A DNA stretch of 64,000 nt from Piezodorus guildinii (taxonomy: Eukaryota; Arthropoda; Insecta; Hemiptera; Pentatomidae): assembly GCA_023052935.1 (NCBI GenBank), contig CM041293.1, positions 174,025,600 to 174,089,599 of the forward strand, in the 5' to 3' direction. Made by a program: the position numbers and the translations under genes. Below, one piece after another: positions 53,404 through 63,221 of the stretch (its first letter is position 1; each line of letters begins with the position of its first letter). The notes beneath the pieces are model-generated. The model saw nothing but the letters and a program-made list of their open reading frames with translations, had not been told where the DNA came from and did not search any database.

Positions 53404-53727
53404 AAAAAAAAAAAAACCTGTACCACTACAACCCATGAAGGGTCTTGGGCTCAGTACATATAGAGATTCGTACTGTTTCTAGGCCAACGGCTGTGCAATG
53501 AGGTGATTAGGCCTTAATCGCGCTCAGCCGCCAGGTTCTTCCCCAATTAATTTGGGTACCCACTTTATAGATGCTGGGTCTGCCCCAGGAGGGTCTCCAT
53601 ACCCTAGGGTCGCCCCCCCGACTGAATTAACAGAATAAATAATATTCTGCCACAGGCGGGATTCGAACCCAGGACCCGGAGCACAGCAGACTAGTGCTCT
53701 ATCCACTAGACCACGCCGCTCCCCCTA
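53404..53727 (-). mobile_element. SINE-1 full length with 12-bp target duplication
   Basis: GGTTGTTACTAA flanks it (53,392-53,403 and 53,728-53,739). The minus strand starts GGGGAGCGGCGTGGTCTAGT, with B box GGTTCGAATCCCGCC, and ends ...TGGTACAGGTTTT: a poly-T tail, as in the 7,955 copy. Confidence 0.93.
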
Positions 53728-53739
53728 GGTTGTTACTAA

Positions 53740-54141
53740 CCTTCATAAAAATATTTTTTCATCGCTATTACACTATACGCGTCCAAAGGCTTGAGAGAAA
53801 TATTTGATGGATACGGCCGATTTAAAACATTTTGCAGTGACTGCTGCCGTAGTTTTCCTTGGAATAACAATATATAATATATATTGTATGTATTGTAATA
53901 TACAATATACAATAATAACTTAAACCATATCATAACTAGCAAAATTGAAGCTTATCTCTTCTACATGGGTTAGTTATACCACTTTTAACAGAAAGTATAA
54001 AAATTCAATTGAATATTCAAATTATTCCAAAAAGTACTTTTTTGATGCGTTTCAATCAACATATTCGCTAATAATCTCTATTTAGATTATTAATATTTGT
54101 TTATATTACGCAGGACATAGTGTAAAAAAAATAGAAGAAAG
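53740..54141. other. AT-rich spacer
   Basis: An ATATATAATATATATTGTAT, then AATATACAATATACAATA block near 53,870-53,915 can form a weak hairpin. No gene. Confidence 0.4.
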
Positions 54142-54153
54142 TGTAGGTTGTGT

Positions 54154-54440
54154 TTGTTTATTTATTTATTTAACGTCACTTTATGCTACTTTGGCTAATC
54201 GGACGCTGCTACAGTGGGAGTCCTAAATTTTGCCTACCCAGGTTTTATTAGGATAGGGATCTTTAACGAGTACCTGACATCGCACAGGCTCGGGACCACC
54301 TTTTAACGTCCCCTCCGAAGGACGGCGTAACTAAGAATTTTTTACTCCCATTAAAAAATCCTAGGACCACCTGCGGGTTTGAACCCGTGACCTTTAGCAT
54401 GGGAGGCTGTTACGCTAGCCACCCGGCTACAAGTGATCCC
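54154..54440 (-). mobile_element. SINE-2 with 12-bp target duplication
   Basis: TGTAGGTTGTGT is present at 54,142-54,153 and 54,441-54,452. A full SINE-2 on the minus strand, the best conserved copy, with tail (TTTA)n and head GGGATCACTTGTAGCCGGGT. Confidence 0.93.
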
Positions 54441-54713
54441 TGTAGGTTGTGTAGTGGATATATAGAAAAAGTTTTTTGCACCACATTATATTTGGAAGGT
54501 ACCTAGAAAATACTGCTAACTATAACCTGCTACCTATAACCTACTGCTATAAAATATAATATACTTAAGTAAAAATGTAGATTGGAGTAAAAAATAATTT
54601 AATGGTCATATTCTGTTTGTATATTTATATCAATTATTTGTAGGATTAATTGATTTCACTTATTATTTTATTGAGCATAATTTTTTATATTAAATGATTA
54701 AAATCTAATATAT

Positions 54714-55399
54714 AAAATTCTTGTGTCACAATATTAGTTACCATACTCCTCCTAAACGGCTTGACCGATTTTTATGAAATTTTATGTATATTTAATAAGT
54801 CTGAGAATTGGCTACTATCTATTTTTCATACCCCTAAGTGATAAGGGTTGTCCACCCCTAAAATTATTTTTTAAGTTCTTGGACAACAAATTTTTTTATA
54901 ATGTTGCACTAAAAAATTAAGACAACTCTAAATTTGTACCCTTCTATCACCAACTCCTATATTTCAATAATCATTTTAGTAATTTAATAATTTTTTATCT
55001 TGCTCAATAACTGATAAATTATCACTTTGTAAGTTATATCCACCAGAAGTCTATCGCGGTGTCACTTCTCAGCCAGGTAATAGCAGGTAGTAGAGATGGG
55101 GCCGAAGCCAGTCTCCTCTTTCTCTCACAAAATAAGCCTTCTCTCACTCCCTCCACAGTTTTGGGCCATTATTATTGTTTATCCATCAAGAGTAGTTATA
55201 ATCTTTACAATTATCATTTTACTATCTCAGTGTAACTCATCTTTTTCACTCAGACAATGATACATGGCATGCTCTCGACTGGGTAAACCATCCGGTTTGT
55301 TTGTGTTAGCTAAAGTTGGGCTAACAAAAAATATTGTTCATGCTATAGCATTAAGAGATTGATATTGTTTGTTAGTGATTCTGTCGTAATTAATTAATG

Positions 55400-55469
<70 letters not shown>

Positions 55470-55646
55470 AATCATGCTTGTTGTTTTGTTATTTTTATAT
55501 TCCCTTATCGTTCACAGCGCTCCATGCCTCTTTCACTCATATACCACTTCCTTACACACTTACAATAAGTTAGTTATTTATTTTCTACACTAGAAATTTC
55601 CTATAAATAAATTATATGGCCACACAAGGTTTGCCTGATCAGCTAG
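54714..55646 (+). mobile_element. Helitron-like non-autonomous element
   Basis: It starts TCTAATATATAAAATTCTTG, GTCACAATATTAGTTACC with the CGGCTTGACCGATTTTTATG block usual near the 5' end of insect Helitrons. It ends TTTGCCTGATCAGCTAG, fitting a CTAG 3' terminus, inserted between A and T. No terminal inverted repeats and no target duplication. No Rep/helicase ORF. A 5'-truncated copy of the same element ends at 62,007. Confidence 0.75.
55403..55456. repeat. (AT)n in the Helitron-like element
   Basis: About 27 AT dinucleotides. Its counterpart in the duplicate lies at about 61,795-61,830 and is shorter. Confidence 0.9.
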
Positions 55647-56040
55647 TATAATATAAATAATTGATTTATATTAGCTATGGTTATCATTTTTGAAATATGC
55701 TATTTGCTTGCCATATTCTAACCTAATTGACAAATATTAACTCTCTTATTCAGGGAACTTGTTTCTAGTCTTAGCCAACTTTTGTTATTAAATTATTTTT
55801 ATTAATTATGAGGCAGGGGTAAAAGGATGTAGCAATTTATAACTGAACCTTAGGACTACTTAAAACTTTTATAAATGTGAAAATCAACAATTATAACCAA
55901 TTGAAAGGAAGAAATAAAATAAGAAATCTGGATTAAAAATATGTACAGAATTTATTTTGAAATCATGCATCAAAACACAAGTAAAAAAACAAAAAAATAT
56001 TATATAACGAATGAATTTATTATAACATACAACTAGAAAA

Positions 56041-57115
56041 CACAAAAACTTATTATGATGTGAGAATGGTTGACTGTGTAAAACTCAATTTATTTTTGCT
56101 AAAATTTATGACTAAATTATAGGCCTTCTTCAGGGCTATAAAACAATTAAAATAAGTGTGAGAGTCCATTCGACAGGCCAGATGAAAGTGCTTCGAGGCG
56201 TGCTACAGGGTGGATCCTTGTCACCTTCTCTATTCAACCTGACCATAGATCATTTGTACCGGGACCTATGCGAGGCAGAATTCGCCAAAAGATTTGGTTA
56301 TGACTTAAGTGAAAACCAAGAAAGTGCGGTCCTCACAGGGTTCAGGGACGAACAGGCTGTCTCGGCGCATGACAAGGGTGCTGCAGAGAGAGTCATCAGT
56401 GGCACACAAAGCATACTTGCAGGGATTCGTCTGGCCATAAACCCACAAAAAAAGTATTGGATAAGGGGAAGCTGAAGACGACAAGGCTCTCTCTTGAGAA
56501 CGGAGAGTCTAGGGTCTAGGGTCTGGTCAATGGGAGGCTCCATTACAACATTGGTCCGTTGCCCAGAGACTGAGAATCAAGTTTTCTTGCAGTCAGAATG
56601 GTCCAATGCCCTGAAACTGACCATAAACTATGCTCCCTTGTGTGGAGTCCCAGGAGCCAGCGGACAAGTGAGAGAAGTTGGGTCCCTTTGTCACAAATGC
56701 GACAGAGTCTGAAACACCATGTGCTGGGAAATTGCCCCAACGGGAGGGAGAGTAAGAGGGAATATGCAAAGCTTCGATGTGAGACCAATGACCTTCATCA
56801 AGCAGGTGGAGTGGAAAGGGACAAGAGAGCCATCTATGAGAAGTGCATCCCTTTCGCAACAGAAAAGTTCCGTGAGACCTTTGGCGAGAGACAGTTCTCC
56901 GTTAGAGGTCTATGGTTTGGGTCTCGTGGAGGGATCCCTGGAAGCACAAGGAGCTTTTTGGAAGACCTGGGTGTCGACATTATATAATTTTTTCCACAAC
57001 TGGTTGTTATCTTTTGTTTTATAGCCCTAAGGAAGGCCAAAAATTTAGGCTAGAACTTGGGCACAAATGAAGTTTTACTTAATTGAGTGAGGACTGCACC
57101 CGGTACTAATTACTT
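56041..57115. mobile_element. PLE-type foldback with R2-like cargo
   Basis: The left arm, read in reverse, is TTTTATAGCCCTGAAGAAGG, CC...GTTTTACACAG. The right arm (from about 57,010) is TTTTATAGCCCTAAGGAAGG, CC...GAAGTTTTACTT. Both hold a degenerate hammerhead 5' core (CTGAAGA / CTAAGGA). Between them lies reverse-transcriptase sequence of another class. Confidence 0.55.
56150..56990 (+). pseudogene. R2-superfamily-like RT and C-terminal remnant
   Basis: 56,158-56,475 has LRGVLQGGSLSPSLFNLTID (RT block), LTGFRDEQAV where FADD is expected, and ILAGIRLAINPQK. After frameshifts, LCHKCDRV, then HVLGNCPNGRESKR give a CCHC-like knuckle (C-x2-C ... H-x4-C), as in R2/NeSL-type elements, followed by GLWFGSRGGIPGSTRSFLED. 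The catalytic box is mutated and the frame broken at least three times. GC-rich compared with surroundings. Confidence 0.65.
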
Positions 57116-57119
57116 CTTA

Positions 57120-57494
57120 ACAAAAATTGTTTATAAAACAAAAAGTTGAATTAAATAAATATAAAATTAAAATTCATTAAACGATTCCAAACATGCCTTA
57201 GTCAATATTAAATTTATATTAATTTAACAGTGTAAATATTCTCTTTAAATATAAAATTTATAGCACTCTCACAAAAAAGTTAAGTTCTGAAAATATTAAA
57301 TATACACCTATATTACAGTTTTAAAAAATCTTGTAAATATTTAATTTACAAAAGTCTCACAATGTAAATACTTAAAATATAAAATAACAGGCATGTTATA
57401 CACATCTGAAGGACGGTATAACTAAGGATGTTTACTCCTATTAAAAAATACTGTGGCCATCTTGGGTGTATAAGGCTGTTATGCTATTATTATG
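57120..57494. other. AT-rich UTR-like debris and SINE-2 scrap
   Basis: TTAAACGATTCCAAACATGC resembles 36,160-36,180. 57,415-57,485 is a scrap of SINE-2 (GAAGGACGGTATAACTAAGG, GGCTGTTATGCTA). Confidence 0.4.
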
Positions 57495-57819
57495 TTTGTT
57501 ATTAAATTATTTTTATTAATTATGAGGCAGGGGTAATAGGATGTAGCAATTTATAACTGAACCTTAGGACTACTTAAAACTTTTATAAATGTGAAAATCA
57601 ACAATTATAACCAATTGAAAGGAAGAAATAAAATAAGAAAACTTGATTAAAAATAAGTACAAAATTTATTTTAAAACCATGCGTTATAACAGAAGTAAAA
57701 AACATAAAAAAATATTATACAACAAATGAATTTAGTCATAACAATATAAAATAACTTATTCCTGTTTTTAAACTTGGACAGGACTTTTTTAACATCAATT
57801 TGACAAGATCCGCAATTGT

Positions 57820-57966
57820 TTAATCAGTGTAAAATGATATGGTTTCAGCTAGTCTAATAACAAGCCGAGGTCTTGCACCTATCCATTGAGACTTTATGTA
57901 ATCTTGAAAAATCCTTCCATATTCCTGTCTCAGAATAAATTCTTTATTTTCATCAGTATTTCCTTC
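57820..57966 (-). CDS. Divergent Exon B of the two-exon family
   Basis: Acceptor TTTCTTTTTCAG above 57,966. Phase-0 frame of 48 codons ending in TAA: starts EGNTDENKEFILRQEYGRIF, with QDYIKS and LVIRLAETISFYTD. It aligns with Exon B of the intact genes (YGDCFQEYIES ... RKLSVIVSFF) at low identity. No matching Exon A was found upstream on the minus strand (58,000-60,000), so it is at best a partial gene, possibly a pseudogene. Confidence 0.5.
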   Translation of the reverse strand, partial: EGNTDENKEFILRQEYGRIFQDYIKSQWIGARPRLVIRLAETISFYTD

Positions 57967-58149
57967 CTGAAAAAGAAACAAGCAAATATAAATTAATTTA
58001 GAGATTTTAAAAAAATTATTTACTAATTAAATTAAGAACATTCTTAAAGAATACTTGTATAGTAAGAAAACCTCTGCTTCGCACAGGCGCAATTTGAATG
58101 TGGTCTCATTTCTGTTTAAAAAAGCACTGTTTCACCAATTTAGAGTTGT

Positions 58150-58400
58150 TTGTTGTTTATTTATTTAACGACCCTTAATGCTACAGAGGCTAATCGGAAG
58201 GTGCTACAGTGGGAGTCCTAAATTTTGCCTATCTAGGTTTAATTAGAATAGGGATCTTTAAGGAGTATATAATAAAAAAGGCTCAGGACCACCTTCTTAC
58301 GTCTCATCCGAAGGACGGTATAACTAAGGATTTTTTACTCCTATTAAAAAATTCTGTGGCCACCTGCGGGTGTGAACCCTAGACCTTGGCTAGTCACTGC
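58150..58400 (-). mobile_element. SINE-2 diverged, in the duplicated segment
   Basis: TTATTTATTTAACGACCCTT tail, GAAGGTGCTACAGTGGGAGT, GAAGGACGGTATAACTAAGG and GCGGGTGTGAACCC. The copy at 62,790-63,035 sits at the same place in the duplicate, so this insertion preceded the duplication. Confidence 0.8.
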
Positions 58401-58599
58401 ACCATAGTTGTTAAAAAGGCATGAAGAAATTTTAATCATTTAGAAAAATAAGTTATTACCACAGCAAAAAATCAACTTTAGATTTTAATAAAACCTTGAT
58501 CAAGTAAATTGGTCTAAAAATAAATAAATGACAGAATTTTAGGATGTCTTTAAAAAAATTTAAAGTTGATATAGCACCTTTTGGAAATCAATATTAATT

Positions 58600-59300
58600 T
58601 ATCACTGAACCCTCATACAATTAAACAATTTAATAAAAATAAAACTATGGGCATGGAAGGCTGTTACATTAGCCAATATGCTACAGGTGACCCCGATTTA
58701 GAATTAATCGCTTTGACATTGGAAGTTCATCTTGACAAAAAGTGCACTTTAAAAGAAAATATAACTTAAAATTTGTTTAGTTTATTTGTTTGTTATTTCA
58801 AAGTGAAAAATAGATACAAATTTGCCCATAGATGCAGCTTTAGATGATTTTAGATGCCATTGTTAATGTTTTACCAATATTGCCAGTTATTATAGAATGA
58901 GTTAATTTCAATCGAAAGTTAATAGTTTAACATTTATTTGAAATATATATGTGTAGAATATAAATAAAATAATACAAAACTCTATTACTGTAACAAAGGG
59001 TAATTTTGTATAAAGGAGTAATTTTTAACAGATCCCACAATGTAACGTTTAAAGATGTGTTCTTGAACCTTAGCACTAAATGTTCCATTAATATGAAATT
59101 AAAATTACTCGATTAAAAAAAAAAAAACATAATCTAAAACAAGATATAAGCATGAAAAATAAACAATATTTATGAATGGATAAAATGTAAATATGAATGG
59201 AATTGAATAAAAAACAATTTAGTTAAATAAAATAAGATATAAGGATGAAAAATAAACACTGAACATAAATATTAAATGAATTTAAGAACTGTTGATTTAA
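58600..59300. other. AT-rich spacer
   Basis: A SINE-2 head scrap lies at 58,650-58,700 (GGCTGTTACATTAGCC). The rest holds no recognised feature; two AAATAAGATATAAG-like words repeat near 59,140 and 59,230. Confidence 0.4.
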
Positions 59301-59304
59301 AAGT

Positions 59305-59537
59305 TAAATGTTAGGTGTAAAATGCATGATATAAAGTGGCTCCTGCAACATCCCAGGCATATGGCCCTCAAAAATATTAAATTCATACAACTTATAATTT
59401 TTGAGCTAGACTAACCACACAAACTCAGACTTTTTTGTAGGACTTGTTCATTTTGACTCCTGTGTCTTTTTGGCTTAAACTCGAATCCCAAAATTTTCAT
59501 GATCACAATACTATTTCTTACTATATATTTCTTCGAT
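59305..59537 (+). repeat. Rep-S partial copy, diverged
   Basis: GTGTAAAATGCATGATATAA, AGTGGCTCCTGCAACATCCC, AGACTTTTTTGTAGGACTTG and CATGATCACAATACTATTTC follow the Rep-S 3' half. Confidence 0.65.
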
Positions 59538-59845
59538 AAATATTAGGCCGTTCTACAAAAGAAATCTTGGATATATTTTTTTAAACAATTTATCTAATTT
59601 CCAGTCATCGCAACGTTTCAGCCTCTAGGGCCATTCTCAAGCTTCTGTAATCAATTAAATTTTCATTGTATTTATACATTTTTAACATCTCATTACAACA
59701 CATAATAAATTATTTTTAATAATTATGTCACCTTCCATGGATATCCATGTTAGATATCATTTCATTTCACCGCTTTTCAGCGGCGTCGTTCTAATTTTTA
59801 AAAATATCATTTAAAAAAAAAAAAAGGTCTAATATTTATCGAACA
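59538..59845. mobile_element. PLE foldback preceding a Penelope-like ORF
   Basis: CTTCGATAAATATTAGGCCG at left and GGTCTAATATTTATCGAACA at right are inverted arms, the same as around 32,200/33,000. Inside, AACGTTTCAGCCTCTAGGGC, CATTCTCAAGC reads on the minus strand as a degenerate hammerhead. Position next to PLE coding sequence ties this repeat type to Penelope-like elements. Confidence 0.65.
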
Positions 59846-59889
59846 AATATTCAAACAAAAGAACAATTACGACAATGATAAGAAAAACA

Positions 59890-61015
59890 AATTATACTGG
59901 GAGGCCACCAATTAACCCAGGATGGAACAACATAAATGATGGACTGTGGAGAAAATTTAAAAATGACGTTATTGACCTTATTAATGGTAATGTAAACCTA
60001 TCATGTATATATAAATTTTTTAAATAATTTTTCAAAAATCCTTCATACAAGAAATAAATTACATGATCTCAAAAAATGTAAAACTGTTATAATCCCTCCC
60101 TACTTGCTTAATAAAATTATTCCTTTGGAAAATCTATTCAATACTTCTTTTTTCATGAGTAACCGTAATAAAAAAGTTTTTATATTCAATAAATTGGCTA
60201 AAGATTACTTACTGCTAGAGATAAAACAATGTTATTGGGCTCTTAACAATTACAATACGACACATAACGAATTTCTCGTTTTCCTAAATAATCTGAATAA
60301 CCAAATATGCTGTAGCATTAAAAATCGACTAGAAACTTATAAATCAGATTTTAATAAACTTCATAAAATAAGACTAGACTATAAAACTAACAGACCATTT
60401 AATGTAAACAGTAATAAGCTGTGCCAGGATATGAGATGCAACCATAAGCTAAGCAGAATATCAAACAACCTTAATACTAATGCAATAGACAATTATACAA
60501 CAAACCAGAGTAAAATATTAATTCCTATGAAAACTTATATACAAATGGTTGGACTCTTAATACTACTAAAACAAATATACCTAATAATGTTTTAAACGTA
60601 TTATCTCCAGGTGACAAATTTAATATTATAACAAACAAGTACATTAAAGAAATCGTAAATTTTATTGCAGACATTGAAAGCATCATAAGACTAATAAATA
60701 CTTCCGATAACCACAAAAATGTATTACGAAATAAAGTAAATAATGAGATCAACCAATTCTTAGATAAAAACAATAAAGAAACGAATACATCTAACCTCTT
60801 ACACAATAGAATCAACAGAGATTTTAGAGAAACTTGAATATTTTCCAAAAATAACCCGGATCTACACATAGTAAAATCTGATAAAACCAAAAAAATTGTT
60901 ATAATTACTAAATCCGAATACACTAAAAAAATAAATGACCTATTAGATGAACGAAAAATTTACCGAGCTCTAAGGAAAGACCCCTCAAAAGAAATTGCTC
61001 TATTGCTTGGTTATT
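59890..61015 (+). pseudogene. Penelope-like element, N-terminal coding part
   Basis: A frame of 163 codons at 60,104-60,595 (QCYWALNNYN..., FNKLHKIRLDYKTNRPFNVN). After a frameshift it reads NGWTLNTTKTNIPNNVLNVL, SPGDKFNIITNKYIKEIVNF, then a TGA, and LHIVKSDKTKKIVIITKSEY, TKKINDLLDERKIYRALRKD, PSKE. The SDK-x4-VI-x4-Y-K-I-LL-D-Y-L-KDP block is the conserved start of the PLE reverse transcriptase. The rest of the RT and the GIY-YIG nuclease are missing; it is cut at 61,015 by another element. Confidence 0.75.
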
Positions 61016-61135
61016 GAAAAACCATTTTTCATTTCGCCCACGTTTACCTCCTACATTTCTGAAAATTAATATTTTAGACTTATTTAAATTGATCTCTAAA
61101 TTCCACATAGTTGCTACCAATGTGATATCAACAGA
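61016..61135 (-). pseudogene. Short LINE RT fragment
   Basis: On the minus strand: MVATMWNLEINLNKSKILIF, RNVGGKRGRNEKWFFNNQAI. The W-LEIN-NKSKI-IF pattern is the RT region just after the catalytic box in several LINE groups. It cuts the PLE reading frame. Confidence 0.6.
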
Positions 61136-61791
61136 ATAATTCGGCGACTCATAATAACGAACGGGTTGAGGCTGCGAGCAAACGCGTTAGTCGCCCCTCT
61201 TACCAACAATTATATAATGCAGTATGAAATAATGTGAAACATTATAAGTTTAAAAAATGTACCCTAAGTGATAAGGGTTATCCGCCCCTAACATTATTTT
61301 TCAATTTCTTAGACAACAAATTTTTTTATAATGTTGCATTAAAAAATACACACAACCCTTCTATTAACAACTCCTATATTTCAATAGTCATTTTAGTAAT
61401 TTAATAATTTTTCATCTCGCTCAATAACTGATCAATTATCACTTTGTACGTTATTCTCACCAGAGGTCACTTCTCAGCCAGGTAATAGAGATGGGGTCAA
61501 AGCCAGTCTCCTCTTTCTCTCACAAAATAAGCCTTCTCTCACTCCCTCCACAGTTTCGGGCCATTATTATTGTTTATCCATCAAGAGTAGTTAAAATCTT
61601 TACAATTATCATTTTACTATCACTGTGTAACTCATCTTTTTCACTCCGACAATGATACATGGCATGCTCTCGAGTGGGTAAGCCATCCAGTTTGTTTGTG
61701 TTAGCTAAAGTTGGGCTAACGAAAATATTGTTCATGGTACAGCATTAAGAGATTGATATTGTTTGTTAGTGATTCTGTCGTAATTAATTAA

Positions 61792-61794
<3 letters not shown>

Positions 61795-61830
<36 letters not shown>
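61795..61830. repeat. (AT)n microsatellite
   Basis: Counterpart of the tract at 55,403-55,456, shorter here. Confidence 0.9.
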
Positions 61831-61835
<5 letters not shown>

Positions 61836-62457
61836 AAGGAATAAATGTTATTTTTATATTCCCTTATCGTTCACAGCGCTCAATGCCTCTTTCACTTATA
61901 TACCACTTCCTTACACACTTACAATTAGTTAGTTGTTTTTTTTTTCTACACAAGAAATTTCCTATAAATAAATGATATGGCAAAACAGGGTTTGCCTGGT
62001 CAGCTAGTATAATATAAATAATTGATTTATATTAGGTATGGTTATCATTTTTGAAACATGCTCTTTGCCTGCCATATTCTAACCTAATTGACAAATATTA
62101 ACTCTCCTATTCAGGGAACTTGTTTCTAGTCTTAGCCAACTTTTGTTATTAAATTATTTTTATTAATTATGAGGCAGGGGTAGAAGGATGTAGCAATTTA
62201 TAACTGAACCTTAGGACTACTTAAAACTTTTATAAATGTGAAAATCAACAATTATAACCAATTGAAAGGAAGAAATAAAATAAGAAAACTGGATTAAAAA
62301 TAAGTACAAAATTTATTTTAAAACCATGCATTATAACAGAAGTAAAAAATATAAAAAAATATTATACAACAAATGAATTTAGTGATAACAATATAAAATA
62401 ACTTATTTCTTTTTTTTAACTCGGACAGGACTTTTTAACATCAATTTGACAAGATCA

Positions 62458-62611
62458 GCAATTGTTTAATCAGTGTAAAATGGTATGGTTTCAGCTAGTC
62501 TAATAACAAGTCGAGGTCTTGCACCTATCCATGAGACTTTATGTAATCTTGAAAAATCCTTCCATATTCCTGTCTCAGAATAAATTCTTTATTTTCGTCA
62601 GTATTTTCTTC
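62458..62611 (-). pseudogene. Divergent Exon B copy with 1-bp deletion
   Basis: It is nearly identical to the 57,820-57,966 exon, with acceptor TTTCTTTCTCAG. One base is lost in the CCATGAGACT region (CCATTGAGACT in the other copy), giving a stop after ...DYIKSHG at 62,525. Inactive unless a shorter product is used. Confidence 0.7.
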
Positions 62612-62789
62612 CTGAGAAAGAAACAGCAAATATAAATTAATTTAGAGATTTTAAGAAAATTATTTACTAATTAAATTAAGAACATTCTTAAAGAATACTT
62701 GCATAGTAAGAAAACCTCTGCTTCGCACAGGCGCAATTTGAATGTGGTCTCATTTATATTTCAAAAAGCACTGTTTCACCAATTTAGAG

Positions 62790-63035
62790 TTGTTTGTTGT
62801 TTATTTATTTAACGACCCTTAATGTTACAGAGGCTAATCGGAAGGTGCTATAGTGGGAGTCCTAAATTTTGCCTATCTAGGTTTAATTAGGATAGGGATC
62901 TTTAAGGCTCAGGACCATCTTCTTACGTCCCATCCAATGAACGGTATAACTGAGGATTTTTTAAAAAATTCTGTGACCACCTGCGGGTTTGAACCCTTGA
63001 CCTTGGCTAGTCACTGCACCATAGTTGTTAAAAAG
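62790..63035 (-). mobile_element. SINE-2, duplicate of the 58,150 copy
   Basis: Same position and the same diagnostic changes (TTTAACGACCCTTAATG) as the copy at 58,150. It has further internal deletions near 62,910 and 62,960. Confidence 0.8.
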
Positions 63036-63221
63036 GTATGAGGAAATTGTAATCATTTAGAAAATTAAGTTATTACCACAGTAAAAAATCAACTTTAGAT
63101 TTTAATAAAACCATGATCAAGTAAATTGGTCTTAAAATAAATAAATGACAAAATTTTAAGATTTCTTAAAAAAAATTTAAAGTTGATATAGCACCTTTTG
63201 AAAATCAATATCAATTTATCA

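Larger units (their letters stand above)
54826..58590 (+). repeat. Segmental duplication, copy 1
   Basis: 54,826-56,030 and 57,495-58,590 together are colinear with 61,258-63,221. They share the Helitron 3' part, the AATTATGAGGCAGGGGTA block, the exon-B-like exon and the same SINE-2. The AATTATGAGGCAGGGG block is present twice in this copy (55,808 and 57,520), bracketing the R2-like insert. Confidence 0.8.
61258..63221 (+). repeat. Segmental duplication, copy 2
   Basis: It is colinear with 54,826-56,030 plus 57,495-58,590: Helitron 3' part ending CTAG at 62,004-62,007, the same flank TATAATATAAATAATTGATT, Exon B copy and SINE-2. It ends at 63,221 (TTTATCAC), where PLE sequence starts; copy 1 goes on differently (TTTATCACTGAACC). 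Confidence 0.8.

Noticed and set aside
56494..56859. Several overlapping open frames on both strands
   Set aside because: They are shadows of the frameshifted R2-like remnant in GC-rich sequence.
60525..60923. 132-codon minus-strand frame, also at 63,572-63,970
   Set aside because: It is the antisense of the Penelope-like coding region; repetition simply reflects the two PLE copies.
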